Shown one piece after another: positions 1 through 8,558 of a stretch of DNA of 64,000 nucleotides. Position numbers and translations under genes: made by a program. The DNA lies in assembly GCA_012960925.1 (NCBI GenBank), contig DUAG01000046.1, positions 1-64,000 on the forward strand, in the 5' to 3' direction. Origin of the DNA: Candidatus Manganitrophaceae bacterium (GTDB lineage: Bacteria; Nitrospirota; Nitrospiria; SBBL01; JAADHI01). Below the pieces are notes generated by a model. That model did not search any database, was not told the DNA's origin, and saw only the letters and a list, made by a program, of their open reading frames with translations. Numbering within the stretch: position 1 is the stretch's first letter; the number at the start of each line of letters is the position of its first letter.

Positions 1-8
1 TCGTAGAT

Positions 9-17
9 TCTCCTCCT
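9..17 (-). promoter_or_regulatory. Ribosome binding site of a gene starting just off the window
   Basis: On the minus strand these bases read AGGAGGAGA, followed by eight more bases to the window edge, so a start codon would fall immediately outside. This implies a further gene of the hem operon downstream of hemC; a uroporphyrinogen methyltransferase/synthase gene would be usual there, but none of it is visible. I see nothing else in bases 18-164. Confidence 0.55.
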
Positions 18-164
18 AAATTACTATATTGGAAAATTCTACTTCTGAGCACCTTTATATTTAGGGAGGATTACCATTGGGGTTTCCTCTGTGTTGGGAA
101 GAGTTTTTTATGAGAAATGATTATCAACAAATTATTGGTCTTATTTTTTTGAAATTCCTGTTAT

Positions 165-1094
165 TTAATCGTCCTCATAGATCTCCCAGAGAATTCGATC
201 CGCCCCTTTTGCCAAGAGCGACTCGGCGACAGAGATTCCTAATGGGGTTGCTTCTGAGGCATCCGCTGTCTGGGACTCACGGATGATCTCTTTCCCATCG
301 AGGCTGGCGACGAGACCCCTTAAGGTGACGCGGCCTTCATTTAGCGTTGCGTAGCCTCCGATCGGGATCTGGCATCCTCCCTCCAGTCGGATCAACATCG
401 CCCGTTCCGCAGAGACGGTGTAGACGGTTTCTGAATCGTTGAGAAAAGCGATCAAGGTGTTGGTCTCTTGGTCGTCCCGGCGGCACTCGATTCCAAGGGC
501 GCCCTGGCCGATGGCGGGGAGAAGGATCTCCGGGGAGAGATATTCGGTGATCCGGTCTTTCCATCCGAGGCGATGAAGGCCGGCTGCGGCAAGGATGATG
601 GCGTCGAAGTTCCCCTCTTCAAGTTTACGAAGGCGGGTGCCGAGATTTCCGCGAAGCATGACAAACTTTAGATCCGAGCGAAAAGCAGACAATTGGGTTT
701 GTCGTCGTAGAGAACTGGTGCCAATGGTCGCTCCCCTCGGAAGGCCGGCGATATTTAAGCCCTCCCGGCTGATGACGGCATCGCGCGGGTCTTCCCGGCG
801 GGGGATTGCGGCCAGATGGAGCGGTTCCGGGATTTCGCTCGGCACATCCTTCATGCTGTGGACCGCGAGGTCGATCTCTTTTCGCATCAATGCTTCTTCG
901 ATCTCCTTGACAAAGAGGCCCTTCCCCCCAAGCTTTGCGAGCGGAACATCAAGAATCTTGTCGCCCGTTGTCTTAATTTTTTGGATCTCTACACGAAGCC
1001 CTTTCGATTGAAGTTGACTTTGTACCCATTGGGCCTGCCAGAGGGCGAGTTGGCTTCCACGGCTTCCTATTTTTATCAATGGTTTTGGCATCAA
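165..1094 (-). CDS. hemC: Hydroxymethylbilane synthase (porphobilinogen deaminase)
   Basis: Cytosolic enzyme of tetrapyrrole synthesis that joins four porphobilinogen molecules into hydroxymethylbilane. The 309-residue protein has the usual family length. It opens with the GSRGSQLALWQ motif, carries the catalytic aspartate in HSMKDVP (about D83), the arginine-rich GTSSLRRQ segment (about 125-132), and the cysteine that holds the dipyrromethane cofactor in LEGGCQIPIG (about C241). The start ATG overlaps the stop of the propeller gene by four bases (ATGA), so translation is probably coupled. It is the last complete gene of the ccsA-hemA-propeller-hemC operon. Nothing is missing or broken, and the assignment is secure. 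Confidence 0.97.
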   Translation of the reverse strand: MMPKPLIKIGSRGSQLALWQAQWVQSQLQSKGLRVEIQKIKTTGDKILDVPLAKLGGKGLFVKEIEEALMRKEIDLAVHSMKDVPSEIPEPLHLAAIPRREDPRDAVISREGLNIAGLPRGATIGTSSLRRQTQLSAFRSDLKFVMLRGNLGTRLRKLEEGNFDAIILAAAGLHRLGWKDRITEYLSPEILLPAIGQGALGIECRRDDQETNTLIAFLNDSETVYTVSAERAMLIRLEGGCQIPIGGYATLNEGRVTLRGLVASLDGKEIIRESQTADASEATPLGISVAESLLAKGADRILWEIYEDD

Positions 1095-2308
1095 CCTCTG
1101 TGTCCTTCCTCTTTTTGAATGGGTGCCCAGACATCGACCCCGCCTTTTTCTCCGAGCCAGATCTTCTGATCCTTGTCAATGGCAATAGCATAAATATTCT
1201 CGTCGGCCAGTCCATCTTGCAGGGTCAGGCTGATCCAGTTTTTGCCATCGAAACGAGAGGCCCCGTGATTGGTCCCGAACCAGATGGCCCCGTCTACGGG
1301 ATCGACGGTAATATCAAAGACGATGTTTCCGGCGAGGCCCTCTTCGGTCGTATAGTTAAGCCAATGGGTCCCGTCAAATCGGCTCGCGCCCCCGCCCCAG
1401 GTTCCAAACCAAAGGTTGCCCTCAAGATCGATCGCCATTGAAAAGATGTAGTTTTCATTATAAGTCTCATTTCCATCCGGGCCAAGGATGGAAAGGTTAT
1501 GTTTATGATTGTAGTCTTCGCTGTCAGACTTCGAGAGGGTTCCAAAGCCGGTATTGTCACTCTTAGGCAGGCTGAATTTATTCGGCGCCCCCAGCCCATC
1601 CTGATGGGTCCAGGTCTTCCAGATTCCTTTTTGATCAAGGCGGCTGACGCCTCCCTCCGTCCCAAACCAGACGGCACCCTCATCGTCGATTGCAAGGGCA
1701 TAAACCCATTTGTCGGCGAGGCCGTCTTTTGTATTATAGTTTGTAAAGTGTTGTCCATCGAAGAGGCTGACGCCGTCCCATGTGGCGATCCACATGGCCC
1801 CGTCGGTTGAAAAGTCCATCCCATAGACCCAAAAATCGGCCAGGCCGTCAGAGGGAAGATAGGTCTTCCAGGCGCTGCCGTCGTACCGGCTGAGTCCGCC
1901 ATTATTTGTTCCGAACCAGAGAATCCCTTGTGGATCTTTATTGATAGTAAAGATATAGGGGCTCTTCAGGCCGTCATGCATCGTGAAAGTTCGAAGTGCC
2001 TCTCCTGATTTCCGTCCCACCTTGATGATCCCTTCTGTGGTTCCCACCCAGACAACCTCATCGTCGACAAAGAGAGATCGGACGTAGCTCCCATCTCCGG
2101 TGCTGAAGCTCCCTCCCAGGAAGTAATCTTTATGCCGACTCTGTGGAGAAATAGTGTGTGGAGGGCCTGGACGCAAGGGGGCGGACCGGAGAGGGATTAC
2201 CTCCGGGATGAAGGTCGTCACGTTTTTTTCGTTTCTTAGGGGTTCACTGCAGCCGGATGGGAGGAGCAAAAGCAGACCCGCCAGGAGGCCGAGGCCTGTT
2301 TGCTTCAT
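1091..2308 (-). CDS. Secreted lipoprotein with two-component-regulator propeller repeats
   Basis: A 405-residue exported protein of unknown role. The N-terminus is a hydrophobic signal ending in LPSGC (about C20), which looks like a lipobox, though proline is unusual at that place. The rest is built from repeats of the Reg_prop type, seen as recurring IWFGTNHGASRFDG and WFGTEGGVSRLD strings with intervening T-x-x-DGL turns. Such repeats form a seven-bladed beta-propeller like the sensor region of hybrid two-component systems, but no kinase or transmembrane anchor follows. It sits between hemA and hemC with ATGA overlaps at both ends, so it is made with the haem enzymes. A role in sensing or in scaffolding at the membrane is only a guess. 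Confidence 0.85.
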   Translation of the reverse strand: MKQTGLGLLAGLLLLLPSGCSEPLRNEKNVTTFIPEVIPLRSAPLRPGPPHTISPQSRHKDYFLGGSFSTGDGSYVRSLFVDDEVVWVGTTEGIIKVGRKSGEALRTFTMHDGLKSPYIFTINKDPQGILWFGTNNGGLSRYDGSAWKTYLPSDGLADFWVYGMDFSTDGAMWIATWDGVSLFDGQHFTNYNTKDGLADKWVYALAIDDEGAVWFGTEGGVSRLDQKGIWKTWTHQDGLGAPNKFSLPKSDNTGFGTLSKSDSEDYNHKHNLSILGPDGNETYNENYIFSMAIDLEGNLWFGTWGGGASRFDGTHWLNYTTEEGLAGNIVFDITVDPVDGAIWFGTNHGASRFDGKNWISLTLQDGLADENIYAIAIDKDQKIWLGEKGGVDVWAPIQKEEGHRG

Positions 2309-3627
2309 GTGGGAGGTCCTTTAGTCTTCTCTTGTTTCTCTCTTTCGGGTTGGGCGAGCATGTCTTCAAGATCGAATAATCGACGGGTTGCTTCCAGCAT
2401 CATGTTGCCATTCGTGGAGTGGACTTCCTGTTTCAGGACCGTCAGAGGGGTGTGTAAAAGCTTGTTAACGATTGCGGACGTGAGGCCTTCAAGCGCCTCA
2501 CGCTGTGCCGTTGTCAGCGTTCCCATTTTGCCTAATATCTTCTCCAGTTCCGCCATGCGAATCTCTTCCGCCCGTCCTTTGAGGGCGATAATCATCGGAA
2601 CGGCATCGAGCGACTTGAACCACCGGGAAAAACGTTCAATCTCTTCCGAGATGATTTCCTCTGCCTTCAGCGCCTCTTTTTTTCTCTGCTTGATGTTCGT
2701 CTCCACAGAAATCTGAAGGTCATCAATGTCATAGAGAAAGACATTGTCGAGATCGTTTATTTTTGGGTCTATATTTCGAGGCACGGAGATATCGATAAAG
2801 AAGATCGGCCTGTTTTGACGGATTGCGATCACCTTGGAGACTTCTTCAGACTTGATGACATATTCGGGGGCGCCTGTAGAGCAGAGAACGATATCTGAAC
2901 GGGCCATCTCGACGTGAAAGTCTTCAAATTTTACCGGAATGCCACCCAGATCCTTCGCCAATTCAAGTGCGCGATCATAGCTTCGATTTACGAAAGAGAT
3001 GGAGAGGACCCCGTTGCCTTTGAAGTGCCGCGCTGCCAACTCTGCCATTTCGCCGGCCCCGATCAGAAGAACCGATTTCTCCGTCAGTTTCCCGAATATT
3101 TTTTTCGCCAACTCCACCGCGGCATAGCTGACAGAAACGGCGCTTTCGGCAATTCGAGTCTCTGTCCGAACCCGCTTGGCAACGGAGATGGACTTCTTGA
3201 AGACCTTGTTCAGAATGACACCTGTGGTCTTATGCAGGATGGCTTGATCAAAGGCGTCCTTGATCTGCCCCAGAATCTGGGGTTCACCAAGAATCATCGA
3301 GTCAAGACTGGAGGCGACCCGGAAAAGATGGCGCAGACAATTGCTCGCGGAGTGCATATAAAAACAGGGTTCAAGTGATTCTCGGGAGACTCCTGAATAG
3401 GATTCAATGAGAAACTTTTTGACAGCCTCAAACCCCGCTCGGGTATCTTTTACAACAGCACAGACCTCGACACGATTGCAGGTGGACAGGATGATCCCTT
3501 CCTCAATCAGGGGATCAGACTTCAAGTGATACAGGGCGTCCCCCATTTTATTTGCCGGGATGGAAAAATGCTCCCGGATTTCTATCGGTGCGGTCCGATG
3601 GCTGAGGCCGACCAAGATGATGTTCAT
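2305..3627 (-). CDS. hemA: Glutamyl-tRNA reductase
   Basis: First committed enzyme of the C5 route to haem; it reduces glutamyl-tRNA with NADPH to glutamate-1-semialdehyde. The 440-residue length is typical. The N-terminus MNIILVGLSHRTAP is diagnostic, the catalytic cysteine is in STCNR (C50), and the NADPH-binding segment contains LLIGAGEMAELAARH (about 190). The C-terminal dimerisation helix region follows. The gene lies 59 bases after the CcsA-like gene and overlaps the propeller lipoprotein by ATGA. An upstream CcsA/HemX-like gene is also seen with hemA in other bacteria, where HemX is reported to affect HemA level. Confidence 0.97.
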   Translation of the reverse strand: MNIILVGLSHRTAPIEIREHFSIPANKMGDALYHLKSDPLIEEGIILSTCNRVEVCAVVKDTRAGFEAVKKFLIESYSGVSRESLEPCFYMHSASNCLRHLFRVASSLDSMILGEPQILGQIKDAFDQAILHKTTGVILNKVFKKSISVAKRVRTETRIAESAVSVSYAAVELAKKIFGKLTEKSVLLIGAGEMAELAARHFKGNGVLSISFVNRSYDRALELAKDLGGIPVKFEDFHVEMARSDIVLCSTGAPEYVIKSEEVSKVIAIRQNRPIFFIDISVPRNIDPKINDLDNVFLYDIDDLQISVETNIKQRKKEALKAEEIISEEIERFSRWFKSLDAVPMIIALKGRAEEIRMAELEKILGKMGTLTTAQREALEGLTSAIVNKLLHTPLTVLKQEVHSTNGNMMLEATRRLFDLEDMLAQPEREKQEKTKGPPT

Positions 3628-3686
3628 AGGGATTGCTTCCAGTTCTTATGGCGATGTTGCCTTCCGATTTTGCGGGGGAAGTGCAA

Positions 3687-4508
3687 TTACGCTAGGGTGA
3701 TAAAAATAAATAAAACACCGACAAAACCGATAATGGCCAGGTTCGCGGCCTTCTTTGCTCGCCAACCGATGGTAATTCGCCCGTGTAATACGACCAAGTA
3801 GAAAAACCATGTTCCCAGAGTGAGGACCTGTTTAGCGTTGTCGGCGGCCCAGAATGAACCCAGAGAATATTGTGCCCGAAACGCCCCTGAAATGATCCCA
3901 AGGGTAAGGAGAGGGAAACCCAGAAGGATCGACTTCTTATTCCACTGATCTAGGAGATCCAGAGGAGGGAGTTTGTAGTACAGGGAACTAAACTGTTTTG
4001 ACTTGAGAAATCTCTCCTGAAGGAGATACATGACTCCGGCGATAAAGGCGATTGCAAATGCGACGATGCCTAAAACAGAGAGCGTGGTATGGATGCCAAG
4101 CCAGATATTTCCAAGGGTTGGATCAAGAGAAGGAACTTCGTTGGGAAGCGCTGTTGCCGACATCAGGAAAAGGAAGGCGAGAGGGAGAATAAATGATCCG
4201 AGGATGGAGATACGGTACTTGATCTCCACCCAGAAAAACGCGAGAACAATGGCCCACGAGAAAAAAGAAATGGCCTCATGGAGGTTTGTTAATGGAACAA
4301 ATCCACTGATTTTCAGCTGGAGGATCAGGGCAATCGTATGCGTGACGAAACCGGTCCCTGTGACCGATATTGCCAGCCTCTGGCTCCAGAACGAAAATCC
4401 CTGCGCATCCCTTTCACCCTTCCGGTCCCACAGGTTAAACAAAAAAAAGGCAGTCCCCAGAAAATAACAGGCGAGGGTTGCCTTAAAGAAGAATACATTC
4501 AACATCAT
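3687..4508 (-). CDS. ccsA: CcsA/HemX-type cytochrome c assembly membrane protein
   Basis: A 273-residue polytopic inner-membrane protein with about eight hydrophobic segments. It belongs to the CcsA/ResC/HemX superfamily, whose members move or hold haem for cytochrome c maturation. The usual tryptophan-rich WWD signature is reduced here to GSFWAADNAKQ (about residues 220-230), closer to HemX than to full CcsA, so haem handling for cytochrome c is uncertain. It is the first gene of the haem operon, behind a consensus promoter. Two ATG codons are adjacent at the start; a weak AGGG stands upstream, and either could be used. Confidence 0.85.
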   Translation of the reverse strand: MMLNVFFFKATLACYFLGTAFFLFNLWDRKGERDAQGFSFWSQRLAISVTGTGFVTHTIALILQLKISGFVPLTNLHEAISFFSWAIVLAFFWVEIKYRISILGSFILPLAFLFLMSATALPNEVPSLDPTLGNIWLGIHTTLSVLGIVAFAIAFIAGVMYLLQERFLKSKQFSSLYYKLPPLDLLDQWNKKSILLGFPLLTLGIISGAFRAQYSLGSFWAADNAKQVLTLGTWFFYLVVLHGRITIGWRAKKAANLAIIGFVGVLFIFITLA

Positions 4509-4514
4509 TTTTGA

Positions 4515-4563
4515 CCCTATTTTTAGGGATCCTCATTATACTGGTTAAGAAAAAAGGTGTCAA
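4515..4563 (-). promoter_or_regulatory. Consensus sigma-70 promoter of the haem operon with a dyad at the start site
   Basis: On the minus strand TTGACA (4563-4558) and TATAAT (4540-4535) are both perfect and separated by exactly 17 bases. The predicted transcript start near 4528 falls on a small dyad, CCCTA-N4-TAGGG (4515-4528), that could be an operator or a leader hairpin. The position fits transcription of ccsA-hemA-propeller-hemC. Factor and regulator are not identifiable. Confidence 0.75.
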
Positions 4564-4716
4564 CTTGACTAAGGGAACCCTGTAGAGAGTTCATAATGTG
4601 TCCGGTTTATTTTTCCTGGAGGAAGGATGTGGAATAAGGGTGCTTCACGGGCAGGTGATAAGGCGAGCCATAGGATGTCGAGGTGTAAGGGGTGGGAATA
4701 GGATTACAGGATTGTA

Positions 4717-5580
4717 TCAGGGGGTTTGTTCTTTTGTCATCCATTGATCGACCCGTTCTTTTACTTTGTTGATGGGGATTGCAAACCCGATCCCTTGGCC
4801 GGAGGCAACGATTGCGGTATTAATCCCGATCACCCTGCCTGCGACGTTGAGGAGCGGCCCTCCGCTGTTCCCGAAGTTGATGGAAGCATCGGTTTGAAGG
4901 AAAATTTCCTGATCCGTCACGCCGATGTTGGTTCGGCCCGTGGCACTGATGACCCCAACGGTAACGGTCCGATCGAGCCCGAAGGGGTTTCCTATGGCGA
5001 TGGCCCACTCTCCCACCTGGATCCGGGCCGAATCCCCAAGCAAGGCAATCGGGAGGTTGGGTTCGTGTGGAATCTTTATCATGGCGAGGTCCGTTTTCTC
5101 ATCTGTGGCGATAATCTTCCCGATGAACTCTCTACGGTCAGAGAGCTTGACTGTAATTTGATCGGCATCAGAGATCACATGATGGTTGGTTAAAATGTAG
5201 CCCTCTTCGCTGATAATGAACCCGGAGCCGAGGCTCTTCTGCCGGAATTGACGGGGGGTGCTCTCTGAAAAGAGATCTTTCAGGAATCCCCTGAAGAGGC
5301 CGCGATTCTCAGAGCTCGAACTCTTGGGATGGCGTACAAAGTGAACGGAACTGATGTTCACGACGGAGGGGATCACGGTCTTTGCGACCCGGACAAAGGC
5401 TCTTTCAGTAATCAGTAGTTCTCTGGCCGGGATCTCCTCTATGACTTTGTCATTAGCGGGTGGGATCTGAATAGAAGTCGGCACAGGAGCATGTATGGCG
5501 GCCTCATTGCTGCACGCCGCGAGTAAAAATAAGAGGAGTGCTGCCTGGAACACCCTATGTTCCCAGGATTGCATTGTCAT
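4717..5580 (-). CDS. HtrA-like trypsin-fold serine protease lipoprotein without PDZ domain
   Basis: A 287-residue envelope protease. The signal peptide ends in LLAAC (C23), a good lipobox, so it is probably lipid anchored. The catalytic triad is visible as TNHHV (H134), DLAMIKI (D164) and GNSGGP (S239). The protein stops right after the protease domain, so the PDZ domains of DegP/DegQ are absent. The residue before GNSGGP is Phe (NFGNSGG) where the family normally has Pro. The start codon directly abuts the cimA stop, so it is the last gene of the amino-acid operon, with no evident functional link. About 200 bases without a gene separate it from ccsA and hold only the haem promoter. Confidence 0.88.
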   Translation of the reverse strand: MTMQSWEHRVFQAALLLFLLAACSNEAAIHAPVPTSIQIPPANDKVIEEIPARELLITERAFVRVAKTVIPSVVNISSVHFVRHPKSSSSENRGLFRGFLKDLFSESTPRQFRQKSLGSGFIISEEGYILTNHHVISDADQITVKLSDRREFIGKIIATDEKTDLAMIKIPHEPNLPIALLGDSARIQVGEWAIAIGNPFGLDRTVTVGVISATGRTNIGVTDQEIFLQTDASINFGNSGGPLLNVAGRVIGINTAIVASGQGIGFAIPINKVKERVDQWMTKEQTP

Positions 5581-7152
5581 TTATAAATGGTTCTCCACCA
5601 AGAGTTTGTACTCAATACTATCCACCAGGGCCTGCCAGCTGGCCTCGATGATGTTTTCTGAAACGCCGACTGTTCCCCACTTCTTAACGCCGTCTCCAGA
5701 CTCGATCAGGACCCTGACTCGTGAGCCTGTCCCTTCATAGGCGGTGAGAACGCGGACCTTGTAATCCAGGAGTTTTACATTTGAAAGGACAGGATAAAAC
5801 TTTTCGAGGGCCCGGCGCAGGGCATGATCCAGAGCATTAACCGGACCGTGCCCGATGGCGGCAGTATGTTCGATCTGTCCATTGACCTCGACACGGACGG
5901 TTGCTTCGGAAACCGCCGGTTTGTTATCGTCTCTCTTTTCGACCGTTACACGAAATCCAATCAGGCGAAAGAAGCGCCTGTGTAAGCCAAGGGCCTTTTT
6001 CATCATCAACTCAAAAGAACCTTCGGCTCCTTCAAACTGGAAGCCTTGGTGTTCCAGTTCCTTGAGGTTACTTAAAATTTCTATGACTTTCGGATCATCT
6101 GCGGAAAGGGAGAGCTTGTAAGCTTTCGCCTTTTCCAGAAGGCTGCTTCGCCCGGCATAATCCGAGATCAATATCCTCTGTCGGTTCCCGACTTTTTCCG
6201 GCGGGACATGCTCGTAGGTCTCTGGATTTTTACGGACTGCATGAACGTGAATGCCGCCTTTATGCGCAAAAGCCGACTCCCCGACATAGGCCTGATGCTT
6301 GTTGTGTGGGAGATTCGAAATTTCACTCACATAGCGTGAGACGTCTCGAAGGCGCTTAAGCTGCGCCATAGAGATACAGCCAATCTTCATCTTCAGCTTC
6401 AGGTTAGGTAGAATAGAGCAGAGGTTGGTGTTTCCGCAGCGCTCTCCGAATCCGTTGATTGTTCCCTGGACCTGGGAGACACCCATTTCCACCGCAGTCA
6501 GGGCATTGGCCACCGCCATTTCAGAATCATTATGTGTATGAATCCCGAGGGGGCCTTCGATCTCCTGGGAGACATGATCGAGCACCTCCTTGACCTGCCA
6601 GGGCATCATCCCGCCATTGGTGTCACAAAGGACCAGACATTCTGCTCCGGCTTCTCTCGCGGTTTTGAGTGTGGTCAGGGCATAATCCGGCCGGGCACGG
6701 TAGCCATCAAAAAAATGCTCTGCATCAAAGAAGACCCGCTTTCCCTTCGACTTCAAATAAGCAATCGAATCAGAAATGATTTCCAGATTCTTCTTCAGGG
6801 TGATACCCAGGGCCTCGGTCACATGGAAGTCCCAGCTTTTCCCAAAGAGCGTGATCACCTCCGTTCCGGCATCCAGCATGGACCGGAGATTCGGATCATC
6901 TTTTACCTTGTTTCGGGGTTTTCGGGTGGCACCAAAGGCGACTAGCCTGGCCGACTTCAGGTGGACCTTTTTCATTTCTTTGAAAAATAAGATGTCTTTT
7001 GGATTCGCACCCGGCCACCCGCCTTCGATATAGTGAATCCCGAGTTCATCAAGCTTCTGAACGATGCGTAGCTTGTCTTCAACGGAAAAAGAAGCATCTT
7101 CGGACTGCGCTCCATCGCGCAGGGTTGTGTCATAGATCTGTACGTGCCGCAT
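5581..7152 (-). CDS. cimA: (R)-citramalate synthase
   Basis: Condenses pyruvate with acetyl-CoA to citramalate, giving 2-oxobutyrate for isoleucine without threonine deaminase. The 523-residue protein starts with the DRE-TIM metallolyase motif YDTTLRDGAQ (7-16), has the metal-binding HTHND motif (about 205) and NGFGERCGNTN, then a linker and a C-terminal LeuA-type allosteric domain ending in a tyrosine- and leucine-rich tail. The length and the ERCGNTN segment favour the CimA type over 2-isopropylmalate synthase. It follows lysC across a 139-bp repeat, and the ribosome site AAGGA is twelve bases before ATG. LeuA-like activity cannot be fully excluded from sequence. Confidence 0.92.
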   Translation of the reverse strand: MRHVQIYDTTLRDGAQSEDASFSVEDKLRIVQKLDELGIHYIEGGWPGANPKDILFFKEMKKVHLKSARLVAFGATRKPRNKVKDDPNLRSMLDAGTEVITLFGKSWDFHVTEALGITLKKNLEIISDSIAYLKSKGKRVFFDAEHFFDGYRARPDYALTTLKTAREAGAECLVLCDTNGGMMPWQVKEVLDHVSQEIEGPLGIHTHNDSEMAVANALTAVEMGVSQVQGTINGFGERCGNTNLCSILPNLKLKMKIGCISMAQLKRLRDVSRYVSEISNLPHNKHQAYVGESAFAHKGGIHVHAVRKNPETYEHVPPEKVGNRQRILISDYAGRSSLLEKAKAYKLSLSADDPKVIEILSNLKELEHQGFQFEGAEGSFELMMKKALGLHRRFFRLIGFRVTVEKRDDNKPAVSEATVRVEVNGQIEHTAAIGHGPVNALDHALRRALEKFYPVLSNVKLLDYKVRVLTAYEGTGSRVRVLIESGDGVKKWGTVGVSENIIEASWQALVDSIEYKLLVENHL

Positions 7153-7174
7153 AAAGTCAATTCCTTTTAGTTTT

Positions 7175-7313
7175 GTAACGATTCAGCATGCCCCTCTTTC
7201 CCTCCATGGCGGTGTTGCTGCGGTGCTCAAATCTTCACTTATAGACATACGTTGTGGTTCTGCGCTTCTCACGTCTTGCCCTGAAGGACAATAGGGGCAT
7301 GCTGAATCGTTAC
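7175..7313. mobile_element. MITE-like element A, 139 bp, with perfect terminal inverted repeats
   Basis: The ends are perfect 21-bp inverted repeats beginning GTAACGATTCAGCATGCCCC (7175-7195 against 7293-7313). The inside is non-coding and clearly related to copies at 36.9, 37.4 and 41.4 kb, for example the string GGTGCTCAAATCTTCAC. The right end touches the lysC stop codon exactly, so the lysC-cimA messenger would carry a long hairpin between the two genes. No target duplication is obvious. Confidence 0.85.
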
Positions 7314-8555
7314 CTAGTTTTTCTCCGGTGTTTTGCCCGGCTTCATCCCCAATTCAAACGCCTCATGAAGCGTCCGGACGGCCAATTCAGTATACTTGGA
7401 ATGGATCACACAGGAGATCCTGATTTCGGATGTAGAAATCATCATGATGTTGATCCCCTCTGCGGCAAGTCTGGAGAACATCTTGGCGGCCACGCCTGAG
7501 TGGGAGCGCATGCCGACACCTACGATCGAGACCTTGGCAATACGCTCAGTCAACACAATATCTTTAATCCCCACTTCTTCAGCCAGTTTGGAAAGAATCT
7601 CTTTCGCTTGCCCGGCGTCACTGCGCGGGACGGTAAACGAGAGGTCGGTTAGCCCGGCCTGTCCCACATTCTGAATGATCATATCGACGTTCATATTCTC
7701 CCGGGAGAGTGCCTCAAAGATCTTCGATGCGATTCCAGGCTGATCGGGCACCCCGATCAATGTGATCTTTGCCTGATTCTTATCGCAGGTTATCCCCGAG
7801 ACAGGCTCTTGTTCCATTTCGTGATCCTCCTCTGTGACCAGGGTTCCCTTGCCGTCACTAAAGCTTGAGCGGACACGGACCGGGACCTGATATTTCATGG
7901 CAAAAGCGACCGAACGGGTGTGCAGGACCTTGGCCCCCAAACTGGCCATCTCAAGCATTTCCTCATACGAGATCCTTGGAATCCTTCGCGCGGAAGAAAC
8001 GATGCTCGGGTCGGTCGTATAGACTCCTTCCACGTCGGTGTAGATTTCGCAGAGCTCGGCTTTCAGGGCCGCCGCAAGTGCGACCGCTGTTGTATCCGAA
8101 CCTCCGCGTCCCAATGTGGTGACATCCGACATCTGGTTGATGCCTTGAAATCCGGCCACCACCGGAACAATGCCTTGCCTGAGTGCATCTTTCAGGCGGC
8201 CTGCAGTGATCTGTTCAATCCGCGCCTTGGTATGGGCGCTGTCGGTCAGGATGCCGACCTGTCTCCCGGTAAAAGATCGTGCAGGTATTCCCATCTCCTG
8301 TAACGCCATCGCAAGGAGTGAGATCGTGACCCGCTCCCCGGACGAGATGAGCATATCCGTTTCCCGCTGATCGGGGGATAGTGCGATCTGTCTGGCCAGG
8401 TTGATTAGGCGGTCGGTCTCTCCTGTCATTGCGGAGACAACAACGACCAGGGGATTCCCTTCCTGATGTGCCGAGGCAATTCTCTCCGCCACATGTTTAA
8501 TGCGATCAATACTGCCAACGGATGTGCCGCCATATTTTTGAATGATCAAAGGCAT
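7314..8555 (-). CDS. lysC: Aspartate kinase
   Basis: Phosphorylates aspartate, the first step to lysine, threonine and methionine. The 413-residue protein has the KYGGTSV nucleotide-binding motif (7-13), the [16 protein letters not shown] segment (about 150-165), and two C-terminal ACT domains (about 265-400) that normally bind lysine or threonine for feedback inhibition. It is the monofunctional LysC type, not fused to homoserine dehydrogenase. The gene lies three bases after thrC in the alaC-hom-thrC-lysC-cimA run. It ends in TAG, which shows that TAG is an ordinary stop in this genome. Confidence 0.97.
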   Translation of the reverse strand: MPLIIQKYGGTSVGSIDRIKHVAERIASAHQEGNPLVVVVSAMTGETDRLINLARQIALSPDQRETDMLISSGERVTISLLAMALQEMGIPARSFTGRQVGILTDSAHTKARIEQITAGRLKDALRQGIVPVVAGFQGINQMSDVTTLGRGGSDTTAVALAAALKAELCEIYTDVEGVYTTDPSIVSSARRIPRISYEEMLEMASLGAKVLHTRSVAFAMKYQVPVRVRSSFSDGKGTLVTEEDHEMEQEPVSGITCDKNQAKITLIGVPDQPGIASKIFEALSRENMNVDMIIQNVGQAGLTDLSFTVPRSDAGQAKEILSKLAEEVGIKDIVLTERIAKVSIVGVGMRSHSGVAAKMFSRLAAEGINIMMISTSEIRISCVIHSKYTELAVRTLHEAFELGMKPGKTPEKN

Positions 8556-8558
8556 CGG

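Noticed and set aside
595-1011. Plus-strand ORF of 138 residues opposite hemC
   Set aside because: Shadow of a secure gene, rich in Ser/Arg, with no ribosome site. The same applies to the other ORFs opposite hemA, smc, cimA, lysC and the remaining genes.
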